A program made the position numbers and the translations under genes. A DNA stretch of 64,000 nucleotides from Kitasatospora gansuensis. Its GTDB lineage: Bacteria; Actinomycetota; Actinomycetes; Streptomycetales; Streptomycetaceae. The stretch spans positions 62,001 through 126,000 of the forward strand of contig NZ_JACHJR010000001.1 in assembly GCF_014203705.1 (NCBI RefSeq), written 5' to 3'. Of this stretch, positions 61,505-64,000 are shown piece after piece (within the stretch, counting starts at the first letter, position 1; every line of letters starts with the position of its first letter). The notes below the pieces were generated by a model. The model was given only the letters and a program-made list of their open reading frames with translations. It was not told the DNA's origin and searched no databases.

Positions 61505-62523
61505 GACGCCGCCGCCGACAGCGTCTGACGGTGGAACTCGGCGTTCAACTCTCTGCTCTCCCATTTGCGGTCGACGTACTGCTGGCAGCCGTCACAGTGG
61601 CGGGCGCGGAACCCGGGGTCCTCCAGTACGGACAGCTGGATCTCCCGCTGCAGGCCGGTGGCGGCCTGCGGGTCGCGCAGGTCGGCCCGGAACGGCAGGT
61701 AGAAGCACGGCAGGTAGTGCCCCTGCGGGTCGATCACCATGCTGGTGAACGGGACGTCGCAGGTCAGCCCGACCGCGGGCTGTTCGCCCCGGAGGTTGCG
61801 GACGAAGCGGCCGTAGTCGAGGACGTTCGGGATCTGCTCCCTGGTGTACTTGCCCGCGATCGCCGCCAACTGGCGGGTGACCACGGCGATCTGACCATCC
61901 GTCAGCACTCCGGCCCGTTCGGTCCGGAGCGGGACGACACCGTCCCGGCCGAACCCGTCGTCGGTCAGCGAGGGCACCCGCAGGAACACGCAGTGCGCCC
62001 CCTCGGCGAAACTCCGCTCGGCCACCGCTTCGAGCTGGTCGAAGTTCTCCTGCTGGATGACGAAGCTGACCGCGATGGTCGCCGCTGTCTCCGCCCGGAG
62101 CCTGCGCACCCAGCCGAAGGCCCCGTCGAACAGGTCGACGCCCCTGGTCCTGCGGTAGGTGGCGCGGTCCGCGCCGTCCATCGAGACCATGTAGGTGGAG
62201 ATCAGCGGGCGGATCCCCTCGTACACCGCGTCGAGCCCGCTGGTGCTGGTGATCAGCGTCAGGGTCCGCGACACCTCGGCGAGGGCGGTGAGCATGGCCG
62301 GCAGGTCCGGGTGCAAGGTGGGCTCCCCGCCCGTGACGCAGATGTTCTCGAGCGGGGAGAGCCCGCGGAGAGTCGGTAACACCAGCGCCTGGAACACCTC
62401 GGCCGACATCGACTTCGGATTCTCCAACCGCCAGTAGTCACACAGGCGGCAGCGCGAATCGCAGACCTCGTTGACCTGCAACGAGATCCGGTTCACCCGT
62501 CTGAGCTCCGGAAGCTTGCTCAC
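61501..62523 (-). CDS. Radical SAM enzyme with SPASM-type C terminus
   Basis: A 340-residue protein. The 4Fe-4S motif CDSRCRLCDYW (C21-x3-C25-x2-C28), the GGEPTLH SAM-binding motif, and STYMVSMDGADRATYRRTRG are all present. The C-terminal SPASM-like Cys set is CDVPFTSMVIDPQGHYLPCF, then HCDGCQQY, binding auxiliary cluster(s). Such enzymes install thioether, C-C or epimer modifications in RiPPs. GTG 62523 lies 45 nt after the precursor stop, and its stop overlaps the next radical SAM start. Probably acts first on the precursor's C-terminal region. Confidence 0.9.
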   Translation of the reverse strand: MSKLPELRRVNRISLQVNEVCDSRCRLCDYWRLENPKSMSAEVFQALVLPTLRGLSPLENICVTGGEPTLHPDLPAMLTALAEVSRTLTLITSTSGLDAVYEGIRPLISTYMVSMDGADRATYRRTRGVDLFDGAFGWVRRLRAETAATIAVSFVIQQENFDQLEAVAERSFAEGAHCVFLRVPSLTDDGFGRDGVVPLRTERAGVLTDGQIAVVTRQLAAIAGKYTREQIPNVLDYGRFVRNLRGEQPAVGLTCDVPFTSMVIDPQGHYLPCFYLPFRADLRDPQAATGLQREIQLSVLEDPGFRARHCDGCQQYVDRKWESRELNAEFHRQTLSAAAS

Positions 62524-62567
62524 CCCTGACTCCCCCCTTGTCCTGCGAACCCGAATCCGATCCCGGT

Positions 62568-62762
62568 TTACGGCCAGCCGGCCGGCCCCGATCCCCCTGC
62601 CGTCACGACCCGGGCCTTGTGGCCCTCGAGGATGCTGTCCAACAGCGCCTCGTCGGCCGCCGACACGTCGGCGCCCGCACTGACGCTCTTGACCAGCTCC
62701 GACTCCTCCACCGCGACCGCCAGATCCTCTCCGGCGACACGCGCTGCGCGTCCTCTGCTCAA
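62568..62762 (-). CDS. Candidate RiPP precursor peptide (64 aa)
   Basis: TTG start with a strong GGAGG site 7 nt upstream and TAA stop. The leader (about 1-47) is acidic and helical: AGEDLAVAVEESELVKSVSA then ADEALLDSILEG. The C-terminal segment HKARVVTAGGSGPAGWP (48-64) is Gly/Pro/Ala-rich with one Lys (49) and one Trp (63), the only Trp or other aromatic residue of the peptide apart from His48. It is directly upstream of and co-oriented with two radical SAM genes, which is the classic position for a RiPP precursor. No homologous product is known to me. Confidence 0.75.
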   Translation of the reverse strand: MSRGRAARVAGEDLAVAVEESELVKSVSAGADVSAADEALLDSILEGHKARVVTAGGSGPAGWP

Positions 62763-62788
62763 GTGCTTACCTCCCTCCTGAACTCGCC

Positions 62789-62855
62789 TGACACACCCCC
62801 TCGATGGAATGTGTCATGTGAAATTACACTAATCACAGGGCTCGGCCATGGTCAA
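62789..62855 (-). promoter_or_regulatory. Promoter and leader hairpin of the RiPP operon
   Basis: Minus strand: -35 TTGACC (62850-62855) and -10 TAGTGT (62826-62831) with 18-bp spacing, the best vegetative-type promoter in the window. Just downstream of the inferred start (about 62819) is TGACACA ... TGTGTCA (62789-62816), a perfect 7-bp inverted repeat that could be an operator or a 5' leader stem-loop. Confidence 0.6.
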
Positions 62856-62869
62856 CGGGTGACGGTGGA

Positions 62870-63520
62870 TCAGTTCTCGCTGAAACCACGGGCGATCAGC
62901 CGGACGGCGAGCGTCACCTCCCAGGCGAACACCGGCACCGCCGCGAGCGACCCCACCGGGGAGACCTGCTCGTACACCCCGAACAGCACCGCGACGGCCG
63001 AGGCGCAGATCAGCGGACCACCCACCAGTCCCAACACCGCGATGAACCGGGGCACCAGCCGCGAGCGGTACATCAGGGCCGCCAGCACCAAAGTGTTCGC
63101 CCCCAGCACGAAGTTCGGCCCGAGCAGGAACGTCCAGTCGTGGACGGCCACCAGCGCGCGGGCCACCGTGGCCACGTCGCCACCCGGCGCCTCCCGCCGC
63201 AGCGTCACCACCGACAGGACCGCGACGATGCCGACCGCGATCACGGCGGCCTCCAGCAGCCGGCCGCAGACGTAGCCGAGCGCGGCACCCTCGTTCTGCC
63301 GCTTGACGACCGGGTACAGCACCACCCCGGTCCCGATCACCGCCAGCACCAGCACGATCTCGCACAGCGCCCCCGCGAACACCCGGGTATCCGCCCCGGC
63401 GCCGGCCACGTAGCCGGCTTTCAGCGCCGGACCGTACAGCAGCAGGCCCGCGATCGCGGCGACCTCGGTGATCAGGAACAGCACACCCGCGACCGACGCG
63501 GTCCTTCTGGTTGAGCTCAT
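62870..63520 (-). CDS. DUF4386 membrane protein
   Basis: A 216-residue protein with six helices (from about 10, 52, 80, 135, 165 and 190): VAGVLFLITEVAAIAGLLLY, GALCEIVLVLAVIGTGVVLY, LGPNFVLGANTLVLAALMYR, RLVPRFIAVLGLVGGPLICA. The ordering is that of DUF4386. The function is unknown. GGGGAGAG precedes ATG 63520. It is divergent from a TetR regulator with paired operators, so it is likely repressed by it. Confidence 0.88.
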   Translation of the reverse strand: MSSTRRTASVAGVLFLITEVAAIAGLLLYGPALKAGYVAGAGADTRVFAGALCEIVLVLAVIGTGVVLYPVVKRQNEGAALGYVCGRLLEAAVIAVGIVAVLSVVTLRREAPGGDVATVARALVAVHDWTFLLGPNFVLGANTLVLAALMYRSRLVPRFIAVLGLVGGPLICASAVAVLFGVYEQVSPVGSLAAVPVFAWEVTLAVRLIARGFSEN

Positions 63521-63539
63521 CAGTACTCTCCCCACAGAC

Positions 63540-63588
63540 AGGTGTACGGCGTACACCTGCCGCCGAGATTAGGCGTACGCCGTACACT
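63540..63588. promoter_or_regulatory. Tandem TetR operators between the DUF4386 and TetR genes
   Basis: AGGTGTACGGCGTACACCT (63540-63558) is a perfect 19-bp palindrome. A related imperfect copy, GGCGTACGCCGTACACT (63572-63588), lies 32 bp away. They probably serve as high- and low-affinity sites for the divergent TetR protein. Confidence 0.7.
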
Positions 63589-63635
63589 CGTCAACACGAG
63601 TTACCGACCGCCGGCCGACCACGAGGGAACTGACC

Positions 63636-64000
63636 ATGACTCAGCCGCCACCGCCGGCCCGCCGGACGCCGCTGAGCCGCGACCGGGTGCTGCGCGCCGC
63701 CGTCGCGCTCGCGGACCGGACCGGGATCGACGCCCTCAGCATGCGCAAGCTCGCGCAGGAGCTGGGCGTGGTGCCGATGGCGCTCTACAAGCACGTCGCC
63801 AACAAGGACCAACTCCTGGACGGCATGGTCGACTTCGTCCTCGGAGAGATCGGCCCGCCCGCCCCCGGCCCCGACTGGCAGAGCGCCGTCCGGGCCCGCA
63901 TCCTCGCCGCCCGCAGCGCCCTGCTCGGCCACACCTGGGCCGCCACGGTGGTCCGGTCCCGCACCGCCCCGACCCCGGCGCTGCTCGCGTACACCGACTC
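63636..64000 (+). CDS. TetR/AcrR-family regulator (N-terminal part, cut by window end)
   Basis: 121 residues are visible. The helix-turn-helix reads RVLRAAVALADRTGIDALSM then RKLAQELGVVPMALYKHVAN, followed by KDQLLDGMVDFVLGEI, the TetR_C_1-type subgroup related to TetR itself. The C-terminal ligand domain is incomplete. It is divergent from the DUF4386 gene and almost certainly controls it. Confidence 0.9.
   Translation, partial: MTQPPPPARRTPLSRDRVLRAAVALADRTGIDALSMRKLAQELGVVPMALYKHVANKDQLLDGMVDFVLGEIGPPAPGPDWQSAVRARILAARSALLGHTWAATVVRSRTAPTPALLAYTD

Overview
The window is high-GC actinomycete chromosome with many GTG/TTG starts, leaderless promoters and families typical of Streptomycetaceae: paired TerD proteins, an SCO7613-type membrane protein, DUF6296, DUF5984, DUF5937 and a BlaI/M56 pair. 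DUF6296 is, from memory, common in Kitasatospora, so Kitasatospora or Streptomyces is the best guess. No tRNA, rRNA or CRISPR array was recognised.

Layout. 1-5.7 kb: a PEP-utilising-type enzyme, an FAD oxidoreductase, the tiny ribosomal protein bL37, and a methyltransferase divergent from an XRE-cupin regulator. 5.7-6.27 kb: transposon debris. 6.27-9.7 kb: a tight five-gene operon in which every junction overlaps (DoxX-like, DUF3419/BtaA-like, DUF2071, membrane-anchored methyltransferase, membrane protein), possibly a lipid or small-molecule modification pathway. 9.8-20.1 kb: an insertion-sequence graveyard. It holds an IS110 element nested inside an IS5-type element, a complete IS5-type element with a -1 slippery heptamer, several fragments, and an IS256 element that splits a DinB gene with a perfect 8-bp target duplication. 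A LysR/quinone oxidoreductase/NTF2 cassette and a VOC gene survive in between.

20-36 kb: accessory genes, including a frameshifted DUF5984 gene, an S1-domain protein, a DUF5937 regulator with MFS exporter, a Tat-exported hydrolase, a TetR-controlled oxidoreductase/hydrolase cluster, DUF6896 and HEAT/ankyrin proteins. 36-57 kb is more core-like: SCO7613 protein, TerD genes, BlaI/M56, a three-gene signalling set (sensor-domain protein, histidine kinase, response regulator), phosphoglucomutase, L,D-transpeptidase, a Ca2+/H+ antiporter, and a multiple-monosaccharide ABC transporter (chvE-mmsA-mmsB) behind LacI-type operators.

57-62.9 kb: the most interesting locus, a probable RiPP cluster on the minus strand. 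It encodes a 64-residue precursor with a single, penultimate Trp, a SPASM-type radical SAM enzyme, a cobalamin-type radical SAM (putative C-methyltransferase), an MFS exporter and a HIT-like protein, expressed from one promoter with overlapping reading frames. The window ends in a DUF4386 gene divergent from a truncated TetR gene.
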